From the NCBI RefSeq assembly GCF_030158645.1, contig NZ_JAOASO010000043.1, forward strand, positions 1 to 64,000: DNA of 64,000 bases, given 5' to 3'. The stretch comes from Hydrogenophaga sp. Its GTDB lineage: Bacteria > Pseudomonadota > Gammaproteobacteria > Burkholderiales > Burkholderiaceae_C. Below are positions 48,395 to 56,563 of this stretch, one piece after another. The notes under the pieces were generated by a model. That model had not been told where the DNA came from and made no database searches. It saw nothing but the letters and a program-made list of their open reading frames with translations. The position numbers were made by a program, and so were the translations under genes. Position 1 is the first letter of the stretch. The number at the start of each line of letters is the position of its first letter.

Positions 48395-49162
48395 ATGTTT
48401 GCCCGCCTCCGCTCCGACATCCAGTGTGTTCTAGACCGCGACCCCGCTGCGCGCAGCGTGTTTGAAGTCGTCACCTGCTACCCCGGCCTGCACGCGGTCT
48501 GGCTGCACCGCCCGGCCCACTGGTGCTGGAACCACGGCTTCAAGTGGATGGGCCGTTTCATCTCGCACGTCGCGCGGTTCGCCACCGGCATCGAGATCCA
48601 CCCCGGCGCCAAGGTGGGAGAGCGCGTGTTCTTCGACCACGCCATGGGCGTGGTGGTGGGTGAAACCGCCGAGATCGGTGATGGCTGCACCATCTACCAG
48701 GGCGTGACGCTGGGCGGCACCTCGCTCTACAAGGGCACCAAGCGCCACCCCACGCTGGGCAAGGACGTGGTGGTGAGCGCGGGCGCCAAGGTGCTGGGTG
48801 GTTTTCTGGTGGGCGACGGCGCCAAGATCGGCAGCAACGCGGTGGTGATCAAGCCGGTGCCGGCGGGCGCCACGGCGGTGGGCATCCCGGCCCGCATCAT
48901 CCCCAGCAAAACCGGCGAGAGCGCCGACGTGACCGACCCGAAGTTCCAGGCCTACGGCATCACCCAGGAAGACGATCCGCTCTCACAGGCCATGCGCGGA
49001 CTGATCGACACCACCGCGAGTCAGGAGCACCAGATCGCGCTGCTGTGGTGCGCGATCGAAAAGCTGTCTCAGTCGTCGCGTGATGGCGACTGCGTGCCCA
49101 AAGACGCGGCGCGCGAAGAGTGCTTTGAAGCCGACAAGCTCAACCAGCTGATCGGGAAATAG
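48395..49162 (+). CDS. cysE: serine O-acetyltransferase CysE
   Basis: 255 residues. A helical N-terminal SATase region ('[29 protein letters not shown]') precedes the left-handed beta-helix with hexapeptide repeats ('[30 protein letters not shown]' and '[38 protein letters not shown]'). It makes O-acetylserine from serine and acetyl-CoA, the first step of cysteine synthesis. It is of the shorter bacterial type with an extra C-terminal tail. The gene ends next to a strong inverted repeat. Confidence 0.95.
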   Translation: MFARLRSDIQCVLDRDPAARSVFEVVTCYPGLHAVWLHRPAHWCWNHGFKWMGRFISHVARFATGIEIHPGAKVGERVFFDHAMGVVVGETAEIGDGCTIYQGVTLGGTSLYKGTKRHPTLGKDVVVSAGAKVLGGFLVGDGAKIGSNAVVIKPVPAGATAVGIPARIIPSKTGESADVTDPKFQAYGITQEDDPLSQAMRGLIDTTASQEHQIALLWCAIEKLSQSSRDGDCVPKDAAREECFEADKLNQLIGK

Positions 49163-49163
49163 A

Positions 49164-49373
49164 GAACACCCCCGCGCCGCGCCTGCGGCGCGTCACCCCC
49201 TCAAGGGGGCGGCATCTGCGGCCCGGCAAAGCCGGTTCCGCGATGCCCTTGGACAACTCCCCCTCCGGCGCGACGTGTCTGTGATCAAGGATGCCGTGGA
49301 ACTGGCTCTGCCAGGCCACAGGCATCGCCCCCTTGAGGGGGTGACGCGCCGCAGGCGCGGCGCGGGGGTGTTC
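49164..49373. repeat. 48-nt perfect inverted repeat, mobile-like intergenic element
   Basis: The left arm (49164-49211) and right arm (49326-49373) are exact reverse complements of 48 nt, separated by 114 nt. Each arm contains smaller hairpins, CGCCGCGCCTGCGGCG and CCCCCTCAAGGGGG. The right arm reaches the slyD stop codon and the left begins 2 nt after cysE ends, so it can act as a bidirectional terminator for the convergent genes. The form is like a miniature inverted-repeat element. Confidence 0.85.
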
Positions 49374-49848
49374 AATGATGATGTCCGTGCGCGCCGTGCG
49401 CATGGCCGTGTGAAATCTCTTCCGCACTCGCCGCTTTCACATCCACCACCTTGACGGCGAACTTCAGTGTCTGCCCGGCCATGGGGTGGTTGCCGTCCAG
49501 GTGCACCGTGTCGCCCTTGATCTTCATCACGGTGAACACGTGCTGCTGGCCTTTGTCGTCGCTGCCTTCGAGCTGACCGCCGACCTTCACGCCCGGTGGA
49601 AAGTCGCGCTTGGGCATGGTGGTCACCAGGCTCTCGTCGCGCACGCCGAACGCGTCTTCGGGCGGCAGCACCAGCGTGGCGGCGAAGCCGGGCTCCTGGC
49701 CTTCCAGCGCCTTCTCGATGCCCGGCAGCGTGTTGCCGTAGCCGCCGTGCAAATACGCGCGCGGCTCCTTGCCGTCTTCGAGCACCTTGCCCTGGGCATC
49801 GGTGGCGCGGAAGGTGAGGGTGACGATGGTGTCTTTGGTGATCTTCAT
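49372..49848 (-). CDS. slyD: FKBP-type peptidyl-prolyl isomerase SlyD-like
   Basis: 158 residues. The order 'IVTLTFRATDAQGKVLEDGKEPRAYLHGGYGNTLPGIEKALEGQEPG' with an insert-in-flap domain and 'HLDGNHPMAGQTLKF' is that of SlyD. The C-terminus ends with a short metal-binding tail 'SHGHAHGAHGHHH', shorter than in E. coli SlyD. It is a cytosolic proline isomerase and chaperone, linked to nickel handling in some species. The start at 49848 is used; the track's 50499 is readthrough into mogA. Confidence 0.93.
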   Translation of the reverse strand: MKITKDTIVTLTFRATDAQGKVLEDGKEPRAYLHGGYGNTLPGIEKALEGQEPGFAATLVLPPEDAFGVRDESLVTTMPKRDFPPGVKVGGQLEGSDDKGQQHVFTVMKIKGDTVHLDGNHPMAGQTLKFAVKVVDVKAASAEEISHGHAHGAHGHHH

Positions 49849-49868
49849 GTTGTGTCTCGCAAACAGGT

Positions 49869-50474
49869 TCAGCGCGCAGGGCGCATGGCGGATTTGGGGC
49901 GGAAGGCCTTGCAGACCTCGTCGTTGGTTTCGAGGTAGGGCCCGCCGATGAGGTCGATGCAGTAGGGCACGGCGGCAAAGATGCCGTTGACCTTCTGCGA
50001 GCCGTCGGCGTTCTTCAAACCTTCCAGCGTTTCGGCAATCGCCTTGGGCTGGCCTGGCAGGTTCAGGATCAGGCTCTGGTCGCGGATCACGGCCACTTGG
50101 CGCGAGAGGATGGCAGTGGGCACAAAGGTCAGGCTGATCTGGCGCATCTGTTCGCCAAAGCCCGGCATCTCCTTGTGCGCCACGGCCAGCGTGGCCTCGG
50201 GCGTCACGTCGCGCAGCGCCGGGCCGGTGCCGCCGGTGGTGAGCACGAGTGAGCAGCCCGCCTCGACCAACTCGATCAGCGTGGCGCTGATGCGCTCCAC
50301 CTCGTCGGGGATCAGGCGGGGCTCGAAGGTGATGGGGTTTTTGAGCGCGCGCGTGAGCCACTCCTGCAGCGCGGGCAGCCCCTTGTCTTCGTACACACCG
50401 GTGCTGGCGCGGTCGCTGATGGACACGATGCCGATGCGCACCGGGTCTTCTTGTGGACGGGTGGTTTCGTTCAT
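49869..50474 (-). CDS. mogA: molybdopterin adenylyltransferase MogA
   Basis: 201 residues with the MoaB/MogA signatures 'GIVSISDRASTGVYEDKGLPAL', 'LVLTTGGTGPALRDVTPEAT' and 'LPGQPKAIAETL'. It adenylates molybdopterin before molybdenum insertion into the cofactor. The nasA nitrate reductase at the right edge would need this cofactor. Its start overlaps the darP stop (ATGA), and slyD follows closely on the same strand. Confidence 0.92.
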   Translation of the reverse strand: MNETTRPQEDPVRIGIVSISDRASTGVYEDKGLPALQEWLTRALKNPITFEPRLIPDEVERISATLIELVEAGCSLVLTTGGTGPALRDVTPEATLAVAHKEMPGFGEQMRQISLTFVPTAILSRQVAVIRDQSLILNLPGQPKAIAETLEGLKNADGSQKVNGIFAAVPYCIDLIGGPYLETNDEVCKAFRPKSAMRPAR

Positions 50475-51124
50475 GCGGGGTCTTCTTCCACCGGCGCATC
50501 GGGTTCGTCCGAGCCCTGGTTCAACGCGGCCTTGACCAGCTGGAAAATTTCGCGGTAGGCCTTGCCGTGGCGCACCGCTTCACCGGCGCGCTCCAGCGCC
50601 TCGTTGGCCTGCGCGTCCTTGCGGGCCTGGCGGATCAGCGCGCGCAGTTGTTGCACGTCGGTGTCCGGCGCCTGTTCCAGCCAGCGCGTGAGCGCGTCGT
50701 CGTTGGCGATGAGTTGGTCGCGCCATTGTTCGGCCAGGTGCAGCGACAAGGTGCCTTTGGCGGACCCCTTGTTCTGCTCGTCCAGTGCGGCTTCCACCTC
50801 GGCCAGCGTGGCTTCGCTCACGCCGCGCATGAGCTTGCCGATGTACTGCATCTGGCGGCGGCGGCCTTCAAAGTTGGTGATTTTCTTGCAGTCGTTGACC
50901 GCGTCCACCAGTTTCTCCGACAGGTCGAGCCGCTTCATCAGGTCGGCGCGCAGCGTGAGCAGGCTCTCGCCGAGCTGTTGCAGCCGATCGCTGTACTTTT
51001 TGAGATCGGTCTTGCTCATGTCGTCGGAACCCTTGAGCTCGCGCTTGAGTTCCAGGTCCAGCTCGCTGCCCAGGGCGACGAACTGGCCGCGGACGAAATA
51101 GCCTTTGGTGGGTTTGCGGGACAT
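50471..51124 (-). CDS. darP: ribosome-associated protein DarP (YjgA)
   Basis: 217 residues, helical and rich in charged residues. 'KKYSDRLQQLGESLLTLRADLMKRLDLSEKLVDAVNDCKKITNFEGRRRQMQYIGKLMRG' is the YjgA core, with the C-terminal 'QLRALIRQARKDAQ'. It promotes late assembly of the 50S subunit. The start at 51124 (MSRKPTKGYF) is preferred; the longer track ORF (51505) is antisense to pmbA. Divergent from pmbA, as in many proteobacteria. Confidence 0.93.
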   Translation of the reverse strand: MSRKPTKGYFVRGQFVALGSELDLELKRELKGSDDMSKTDLKKYSDRLQQLGESLLTLRADLMKRLDLSEKLVDAVNDCKKITNFEGRRRQMQYIGKLMRGVSEATLAEVEAALDEQNKGSAKGTLSLHLAEQWRDQLIANDDALTRWLEQAPDTDVQQLRALIRQARKDAQANEALERAGEAVRHGKAYREIFQLVKAALNQGSDEPDAPVEEDPA

Positions 51125-51221
51125 GTGGGGTCTCAAAAGGGGAGGGCTGCACGCTGGGCAGCATGGGCATCTGCGCGCGATGCAGCGCCCGGGTAGGGCG
51201 GCCAGTATCATAGCCGTCGAT

Positions 51222-52652
51222 ATGAAAAATGCCCCCCACACCCCGGCCCAGCCCACCGCCTCAAGCTCGGCCAACGCCCCGCTCCCCGGTTTCCAGTACG
51301 CCCGCAGCCAGTTTGAAGAGCTGGTCGATCTCGCCCTGTCGCACGCCCAACAGCTCGGCGCGGCCGATGCCGCCGCCGAGGTGTCCGAAGGCGCTGGCCT
51401 GAGCGTGTCGGTGCGCAAGGGCGAGCTGGAGAACGTGGAGCGCAACCGCGACAAGTCGCTCGGCGTCACGGTGTACCTGGGCCAGAAACGCGGCAACGCG
51501 TCCACCTCCGATTTCTCCGCCGCTGCGGTGCGCCAGACGGTGCAGGCCGCTTATGACATCGCCCGCTTCACCGCCGAAGACCCCATGGCCGGCCTGCCCG
51601 ACGTGGCCGATGTGGCCGACAGCTACCTCGACCTTGACCTGTTCCACCCCTGGGCGCTGAACTCCGAAGAGGCCATGCGCATCGCGCTGGAATGCGAAGC
51701 CGCGGCCTTTGCCACCAGCAAGAAGATCAACAACAGCGAAGGCGCCGGCGTGTCGGCCCAGCAGTCGCACTTTTTCACCGCCCACATGCGCGACGGTGCG
51801 CGCTCGGGTGCCGGCATCTTCAGCGGCGGTTACGCCAGCTCGCGCCACAGCCTGTCGGTGGCACCCATCGCAGGCAAAGGCGCCAACATGCAGCGCGACT
51901 ATTGGTACAGCTCGCAGCGTTCGCCGCAAGACCTGGCTTCTCCGCAGGCCGTGGGCCGCTACGCCGCCGAACGCACCCTCGCGCGCCTGAACGGCCGCAA
52001 GATCGCCACCACCGAATGCCCGGTGCTGTTCGAGTCGCCCATGGCCGCCGGCCTGCTGGGCGCCTACGTGCAGGCCACCAGCGGCGGCGCGCTCTACCGC
52101 AACACCACCTTTTTGCCCAACAGCCTGGGCAAGCGCGTGCTGGCCAAACACATCGACATTCTCGAAGACCCTCACCTGCGCAACGGCAAGGGAAGCTCGC
52201 CGTTCGACGATGAAGGCGTGCGCACGGCCAAGCGCAAGGTGGTGTCGGCCGGCAAGGTGCAGGGCTACTTTCTGTCCACCTACTCGGCGCGCAAGCTCGG
52301 CATGCGCACCACCGGCAACGCGGGCGGTTCGCACAACCTCACGCTCACCAGCCGCCTCACGCAGCCCGGTGACGACCTGCGCGCCATGCTCCAGAAGCTC
52401 GGCCGCGGTCTGATGGTCACCGAGCTCATGGGCCAGGGCGTGAACTACGTGACCGGCGACTATTCGCGCGGCGCCTCGGGCTACTGGGTGGAGAACGGCG
52501 AGATCGCTTACCCGGTGCACGAGATCACCATCGCCGGCAACTTGAAAGACATGTTTCAAGGCATCGAGGCGGTGGGTGCGGATGCGTACAACTTCGGCGC
52601 CAAGACGGTGGGCTCGATCCTGGTCAACCGGATGAAGATCGCCGGCAGCTGA
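51222..52652 (+). CDS. pmbA: TldE/PmbA metalloprotease subunit
   Basis: 476 residues with the PmbA/TldD family blocks 'LVDLALSHAQQLGAADAAAEVSEGAGLSVSVRKGELENVERNRDKSLGVTVYLG', 'VLFESPMAAGLLGAYVQATSGGALYRN' and 'GVNYVTGDYSRGASGYWVENGEIAYPVHEITIAGN'. TldD and TldE form a protease pair that processes microcin B17 and other unfolded peptides; TldD is the zinc partner and is not in this window. The start at 51222 (MKNAPHTP) is preferred to the track's 51105. Confidence 0.95.
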   Translation: MKNAPHTPAQPTASSSANAPLPGFQYARSQFEELVDLALSHAQQLGAADAAAEVSEGAGLSVSVRKGELENVERNRDKSLGVTVYLGQKRGNASTSDFSAAAVRQTVQAAYDIARFTAEDPMAGLPDVADVADSYLDLDLFHPWALNSEEAMRIALECEAAAFATSKKINNSEGAGVSAQQSHFFTAHMRDGARSGAGIFSGGYASSRHSLSVAPIAGKGANMQRDYWYSSQRSPQDLASPQAVGRYAAERTLARLNGRKIATTECPVLFESPMAAGLLGAYVQATSGGALYRNTTFLPNSLGKRVLAKHIDILEDPHLRNGKGSSPFDDEGVRTAKRKVVSAGKVQGYFLSTYSARKLGMRTTGNAGGSHNLTLTSRLTQPGDDLRAMLQKLGRGLMVTELMGQGVNYVTGDYSRGASGYWVENGEIAYPVHEITIAGNLKDMFQGIEAVGADAYNFGAKTVGSILVNRMKIAGS

Positions 52653-52687
52653 TGTAGTCGACGGCCACCGGCCACCCCGAATTCACC

Positions 52688-53575
52688 ATGCGCCCCGAGG
52701 CCCTCGCCCTGCTCGCGGCGGGCTGCTGGGCGATCGCCAGCCTCTTTTCGGCGCCCGCGGCGCAGCGCTTGGGCGCGTTTGCCTTCAGCCGCTGGCGCAT
52801 GCTGTTTGCCAGCCTCATCTTGTGGTGCATTGCCCTGTCCACCGGCGGCTGGCGCGGCTTGCACGCGTCCGCCATCGGGCTGCTGGCGGTGTCCGGCGTG
52901 ATCGGTATCTTCATTGGCGACACCGCGCTGTTCGCCTGCATGAACCGGCTCGGACCGCGCCGCTCGGGCGTGTTGTTTGCCACGCACGCCCTGTTTTCGG
53001 CATTGATCGCGTGGATGGTGCTGGGCGAAAATTTGTGGGGCTGGTCGCTGGTGGGCAGTGGATTGCTCGTGAGTGGTGTGATGCTGGCCATCGTGTGGGG
53101 CCGACGCGGCGATGAACAACACGGCTGGGAGCAGACCCGGGGCCGCCTGGTGGTGGGGGTCGCGCTGGGACTGCTGGCGGCGCTGTGCCAGTCGGTGGCC
53201 ACGCTGATGCTCAAGCCGCTCATGACCACGGGCATCGATGCCGTGGCGGGCTCGGCGGTGCGCATGAGCACGGCCTTGCTGTCCCATGTGGCGCTGCTGG
53301 CTTGCGGCTGGGCTGGTGCCCGTGCCCAGGCCCGCGTCCGACTGCAGGATGCGGCCCTGACCTTCGCCAGCGCCGCCGTCGCGATGGCGCTGGGCATGAC
53401 GCTGATCCTGCAGGCCATGAAGCACGGCCAGGCAGGGCTGGTGGCCATTCTGTCGTCGGTGACACCGATCCTGATCCTGCCCGCGCTCTGGTTGGTGTAC
53501 AGGCGCCGTCCCGCCTGGGGCGCCTGGGCGGGCGCTGCGCTGGCCGTGGCGGGAACCGCGCTGACCCTGCGCTGA
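52688..53575 (+). CDS. DMT superfamily (EamA) transporter
   Basis: 295 residues with ten hydrophobic helices in two EamA repeats; the first repeat has 'ALFACMNRLGPRRSGVLFATHALFSALIAWMVLGENLW' and the second 'MKHGQAGLVAILSSVTPILILPALWLVY'. Inner-membrane metabolite exporter or permease; the substrate cannot be inferred. The ATG lies 35 nt after pmbA, so it may be cotranscribed with it. Confidence 0.88.
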   Translation: MRPEALALLAAGCWAIASLFSAPAAQRLGAFAFSRWRMLFASLILWCIALSTGGWRGLHASAIGLLAVSGVIGIFIGDTALFACMNRLGPRRSGVLFATHALFSALIAWMVLGENLWGWSLVGSGLLVSGVMLAIVWGRRGDEQHGWEQTRGRLVVGVALGLLAALCQSVATLMLKPLMTTGIDAVAGSAVRMSTALLSHVALLACGWAGARAQARVRLQDAALTFASAAVAMALGMTLILQAMKHGQAGLVAILSSVTPILILPALWLVYRRRPAWGAWAGAALAVAGTALTLR

Positions 53576-53707
53576 GCGCAGCGAGGCGGGGGCATGAGGC
53601 GTTGACCCGACCCTCAGCCTCTTGCGGCGCTGCTACTGCCGAGGCGTTATTGCGATCCGGCGGCATCGTCGATACGGTCGATTCCCTCACAACTTCGGGA
53701 GGGTGTC

Positions 53708-55573
53708 ATGTCACCAGCAGGTTCTTCCATGGGCGCCGCAGGTCGCGCGAAAGTCGGCAGGCGTTTTGATCGGCTGTGGCGCCACCTGCAGGTGCTCGCA
53801 GCAACTGCGGCGATGGGTGGGTTCATCGGGCAAGCCCAGGCCACGTTCCCCGGCGAGAACGGCGTCATCGTGTTCAACAGCGGTGGGTCGGAATCCATCA
53901 TCGGCAGGGTCTCGCCCGGCAGCAGCACCGTCACCATGCTGACCCAGGGATACGCGCCCAAGGTGTCGCCCAACGGGAAAAAAGTGGCGTTTCTGAGGGG
54001 CAAGTACAGAGACCTCAAAGACGTTTACGTGATGAACATCGACGGCTCCGGCGTCGTCAAGTTGACCGAAACCCCGGTGGCGACCGCGGTGGCGTGGTTC
54101 TCCGACGGAACCAGGTTGGCCTACACGGTGGCCGCATCCACACTCGCCATGGCGGACCTCTGGACCATGAGGGCGGATGGCACCGACAAAATCCGCGTCC
54201 GCGCGTTGACGGAGGCGCTGTACGGGATGGATTGGTCACCGTCGAGCGACGCGTTTGTCTTCGCCGGGACCGGCTACGTCTACGTGGCGGACATGGTGAA
54301 CCCGCTGTCGAATCCGATTCATCCAGGCCACATGCCTTCCTGGGCGCCGGACGGAAAGAAGATCGTCTTTGGTGGAAGTCAGGGCTACCAGGGTCTTGCA
54401 GAAATCAGGCCAGACGGGACAGGCTATCGCGTGTTGCCGCCTGACAATACCTTCACAGGGACCAACGCCATCTCCCCAGATGGCACGCTCATCGCTGGTG
54501 GTATCGCTTCGAACGGGTCTCAATTGGCGACCCGTGCCCCCGCCGGCGTCCCCACCACGTTCACCTGGCCCACCGCCGTCGGTAACGTGGATTGGGGTCG
54601 GGTGCCGAAGAACTGTTTTGCCAGCACGCCGGAGGGCGGTGGCGGGGTGCTGGCCGACGATGTGGATGCCTACGCAGACCAATGCGCCATCGCCCTTGTG
54701 CCCGAACCCGTGGCCAGCGGTGTGCTGGCGCAGGCGGTGGCGGTGGGGTCCAATGGACGCGTCCATGCCCGCACGCTGAAGGCCAATCCCTCGGGCGGCA
54801 ATCCTGTGTGGGGCCCTTTCACGGTGATCCCCGGCTTGTCGGGCAACCCCGATGGTGTGAGCGCGAAAAAACTCGCCATCGCGGCGGCCAGGGACGGCAG
54901 TTTCCAGGTGGCCATCACCATCGCCGGCGACAACACGGTGGCCCACGCCCTGCAGTACCCCAACGGCACCTGGTCCGGTTTCAGCCGCCTGGACGGCTTC
55001 TCGGGGTCTCCCGATTTCCAGGCTCGCGATGTCGCCATCGCCATCAATGGAAGTTCGGCCAGTTCAGCGGGCAACGCGCAGGTGATCGCCAACGGTCTGG
55101 TGGGCGGCAGCGTGTTTCACCGGGTCCGTTGGCCGGCGGGCAACTGGACACCCTTTTCGCAGGTGCCCGGTGCGCAAACGTTGGACACACAGGCGCTGGC
55201 CATCGCTTCCTCGGACGATCTCAACACGAACCTGCTGGTCATCACGACCCAGGGCATCGTCAAACAGGTGCTTCGGGATCCGGACGGGAACTGGGGTGGC
55301 TGGGTCAACGTGGGAACACCGTTGGGCATGCAGTTCAACGAGGCCAGCGACGTGGCGATCACACGCACCGAACTGGCGGGCAACCCCGCCCATGTCATGT
55401 TGTTGGACTCGAAGAGCCGGGCGTACTTCCAGGTGCGCGCCCATCCGAATCTGGCGGCTTCCTGGCAGGGGGTTGTGCCCACCGTGAGCGTCACCACCGA
55501 CGGTCGAACGGTGTCGATCTCTTCTGCGGGGAGCGGGAGCATCCTGCTGACCACGCGCGTTGACCCGCCGTGA
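53708..55573 (+). CDS. secreted protein with PD40/TolB-like and PLL-like beta-propeller halves
   Basis: 621 residues. The signal peptide ends near 'FIGQAQATF'. The N-terminal half has WD40-like/PD40 repeats ('VSPNGKKVAFLRGKYRDLKDVYVMNIDGSG', 'PSWAPDGKKIVFGGSQGYQGLAEIRPDGTG'). The C-terminal half has repeating 'W..F..IPG' units ('WGPFTVIPGLSG', 'WSGFSRLDGFSG', 'WTPFSQVPG', 'WGGWVNVG') like Photorhabdus lectin-like (PLL) propellers. A GGGAGG lies before the ATG at 53708. A carbohydrate- or surface-binding role is possible but unproven. Confidence 0.7.
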   Translation: MSPAGSSMGAAGRAKVGRRFDRLWRHLQVLAATAAMGGFIGQAQATFPGENGVIVFNSGGSESIIGRVSPGSSTVTMLTQGYAPKVSPNGKKVAFLRGKYRDLKDVYVMNIDGSGVVKLTETPVATAVAWFSDGTRLAYTVAASTLAMADLWTMRADGTDKIRVRALTEALYGMDWSPSSDAFVFAGTGYVYVADMVNPLSNPIHPGHMPSWAPDGKKIVFGGSQGYQGLAEIRPDGTGYRVLPPDNTFTGTNAISPDGTLIAGGIASNGSQLATRAPAGVPTTFTWPTAVGNVDWGRVPKNCFASTPEGGGGVLADDVDAYADQCAIALVPEPVASGVLAQAVAVGSNGRVHARTLKANPSGGNPVWGPFTVIPGLSGNPDGVSAKKLAIAAARDGSFQVAITIAGDNTVAHALQYPNGTWSGFSRLDGFSGSPDFQARDVAIAINGSSASSAGNAQVIANGLVGGSVFHRVRWPAGNWTPFSQVPGAQTLDTQALAIASSDDLNTNLLVITTQGIVKQVLRDPDGNWGGWVNVGTPLGMQFNEASDVAITRTELAGNPAHVMLLDSKSRAYFQVRAHPNLAASWQGVVPTVSVTTDGRTVSISSAGSGSILLTTRVDPP

Positions 55574-55654
55574 GCCCTTGGGCATTCGATGCGCTGCGCA
55601 GCGGCCCGCGCGCTGCGCCTGGTTCTGAAGCTTGCGCCGGAGCCCGGTTTTGGG

Positions 55655-56107
55655 TCAGCCAGCCAGCGCAGCCTTGACCGCCGCTGACACCATGCCCATG
55701 TCGGCCTTGCCGGCCAGGCGTGTTTTCACCGCGCCCATGACCTTGCCCATGTCGCCGGGACCGGTTGCGCCGAGCTCGGCCACGATGGCCTTCACTTCGG
55801 CAGTCACCTCTTCGGCCGAGAGGCGTGCGGGCAGGTAGGCCTGCAACACCTTCAGCTCGGCGCTTTCCTTGTCGGCCAGGTCCATGCGCTCGGCCTTGGT
55901 GAAGGCTTCGATGCTGTCCTTGCGCTGCTTGATCAGCTTGTCGACGATGGCGACCACCATGGCGTCGTCGAGCTCCACGCGGTCGTCCACTTCCTTCTGC
56001 TTCATGGTTATCGCTGAGATAAGCAGACGGATGGTGCCCAGGCGCTCGCTGTCCTTGGCGCGCATGGCGGCCTTCATGTCTTCGGTGATCTGTTCCTTGA
56101 GGCTCAT
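55655..56107 (-). CDS. yqeY: GatB/YqeY domain protein
   Basis: 150 residues: 'MSLKEQITEDMKAAMRAKDSERLGTIRLLISAITMKQKEVDDR' is the YqeY N-terminus, and the rest is the helical GatB/Yqey C-terminal-type domain ('LLPAR' and 'GDMGKVMGAVKTRLAGKADMGMVSAAVKAAL'). The tRNA-binding tail of GatB is implied, but the function is unknown. It follows rpsU on the same strand, separated by a terminator. In many bacteria the gene sits in the rpsU-dnaG-rpoD region, but here no dnaG follows. Confidence 0.92.
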   Translation of the reverse strand: MSLKEQITEDMKAAMRAKDSERLGTIRLLISAITMKQKEVDDRVELDDAMVVAIVDKLIKQRKDSIEAFTKAERMDLADKESAELKVLQAYLPARLSAEEVTAEVKAIVAELGATGPGDMGKVMGAVKTRLAGKADMGMVSAAVKAALAG

Positions 56108-56147
56108 GGGGACTCCTGTGGGTGGTGAAGAGAATGTTCAGGAAACA

Positions 56148-56183
56148 AAAAAGCCCGCTTGAACGTCTTCCAGCGGGCTTTTG
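56148..56183 (-). terminator. rho-independent terminator of rpsU
   Basis: On the minus strand AAAAGCCCGC-N14-GCGGGCTTTTTT forms a strong hairpin with a closing T-run, about 30 nt after the rpsU stop. It probably separates rpsU from yqeY, with some readthrough possible. Confidence 0.85.
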
Positions 56184-56212
56184 GGCAACCGGGCGAACCC
56201 GGCGGCACAGAC

Positions 56213-56425
56213 TCAGTACAGCTTCTTGGGCAGCTGCATCGAGCGCACACGCTTGTAGTGGCGCTTGACGGCGGCGGCCTTCTTGCGCTTGCGCTCGGCG
56301 GTGGGCTTTTCGTAAAACTCACGGGCGCGCAGGTCGGTCAGCAAGCCGAGCTTTTCGATGGTGCGCTTGAAACGGCGCAGAGCGACGTCGAAGGGTTCGT
56401 TGTCTTTTACACGGATGGTCGTCAT
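56213..56425 (-). CDS. rpsU: 30S ribosomal protein S21
   Basis: 70 residues: '[57 protein letters not shown]' is the standard S21 sequence with its basic C-terminus. It associates with the 30S platform and affects initiation. Its leader is long (about 120 nt) and carries a hairpin, see the separate entries. Confidence 0.98.
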   Translation of the reverse strand: MTTIRVKDNEPFDVALRRFKRTIEKLGLLTDLRAREFYEKPTAERKRKKAAAVKRHYKRVRSMQLPKKLY

Positions 56426-56500
56426 GGGCGAGAAATGTCCAGAATGCGCGGAAAGAGGATGTTCGGGAAGATCGGGCCCAAGCGTCGTATCCGCAAAATG

Positions 56501-56531
56501 CCCCGTCGTTAACTAGTATTGGCAGACGGGG
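56501..56531 (-). other. hairpin in the rpsU leader
   Basis: CCCCGTC and GACGGGG form perfect 7-nt arms with a 17-nt loop in the predicted 5' untranslated region of rpsU, near its transcription start. It is not followed by a T-run, so it looks more like a leader structure than a terminator. Confidence 0.5.
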
Positions 56532-56551
56532 ATTTGCCAGCAAAGCCTTGG

Positions 56552-56557
56552 ATTATA
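56552..56557 (-). promoter_or_regulatory. candidate -10 of the rpsU promoter
   Basis: A perfect TATAAT on the minus strand lies about 127 nt before the rpsU ATG, just beyond the end of the flavoprotein gene. No good TTGACA at 17 nt was found. It implies a leader of about 120 nt. Confidence 0.5.
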
Positions 56558-56563
56558 GCCACT

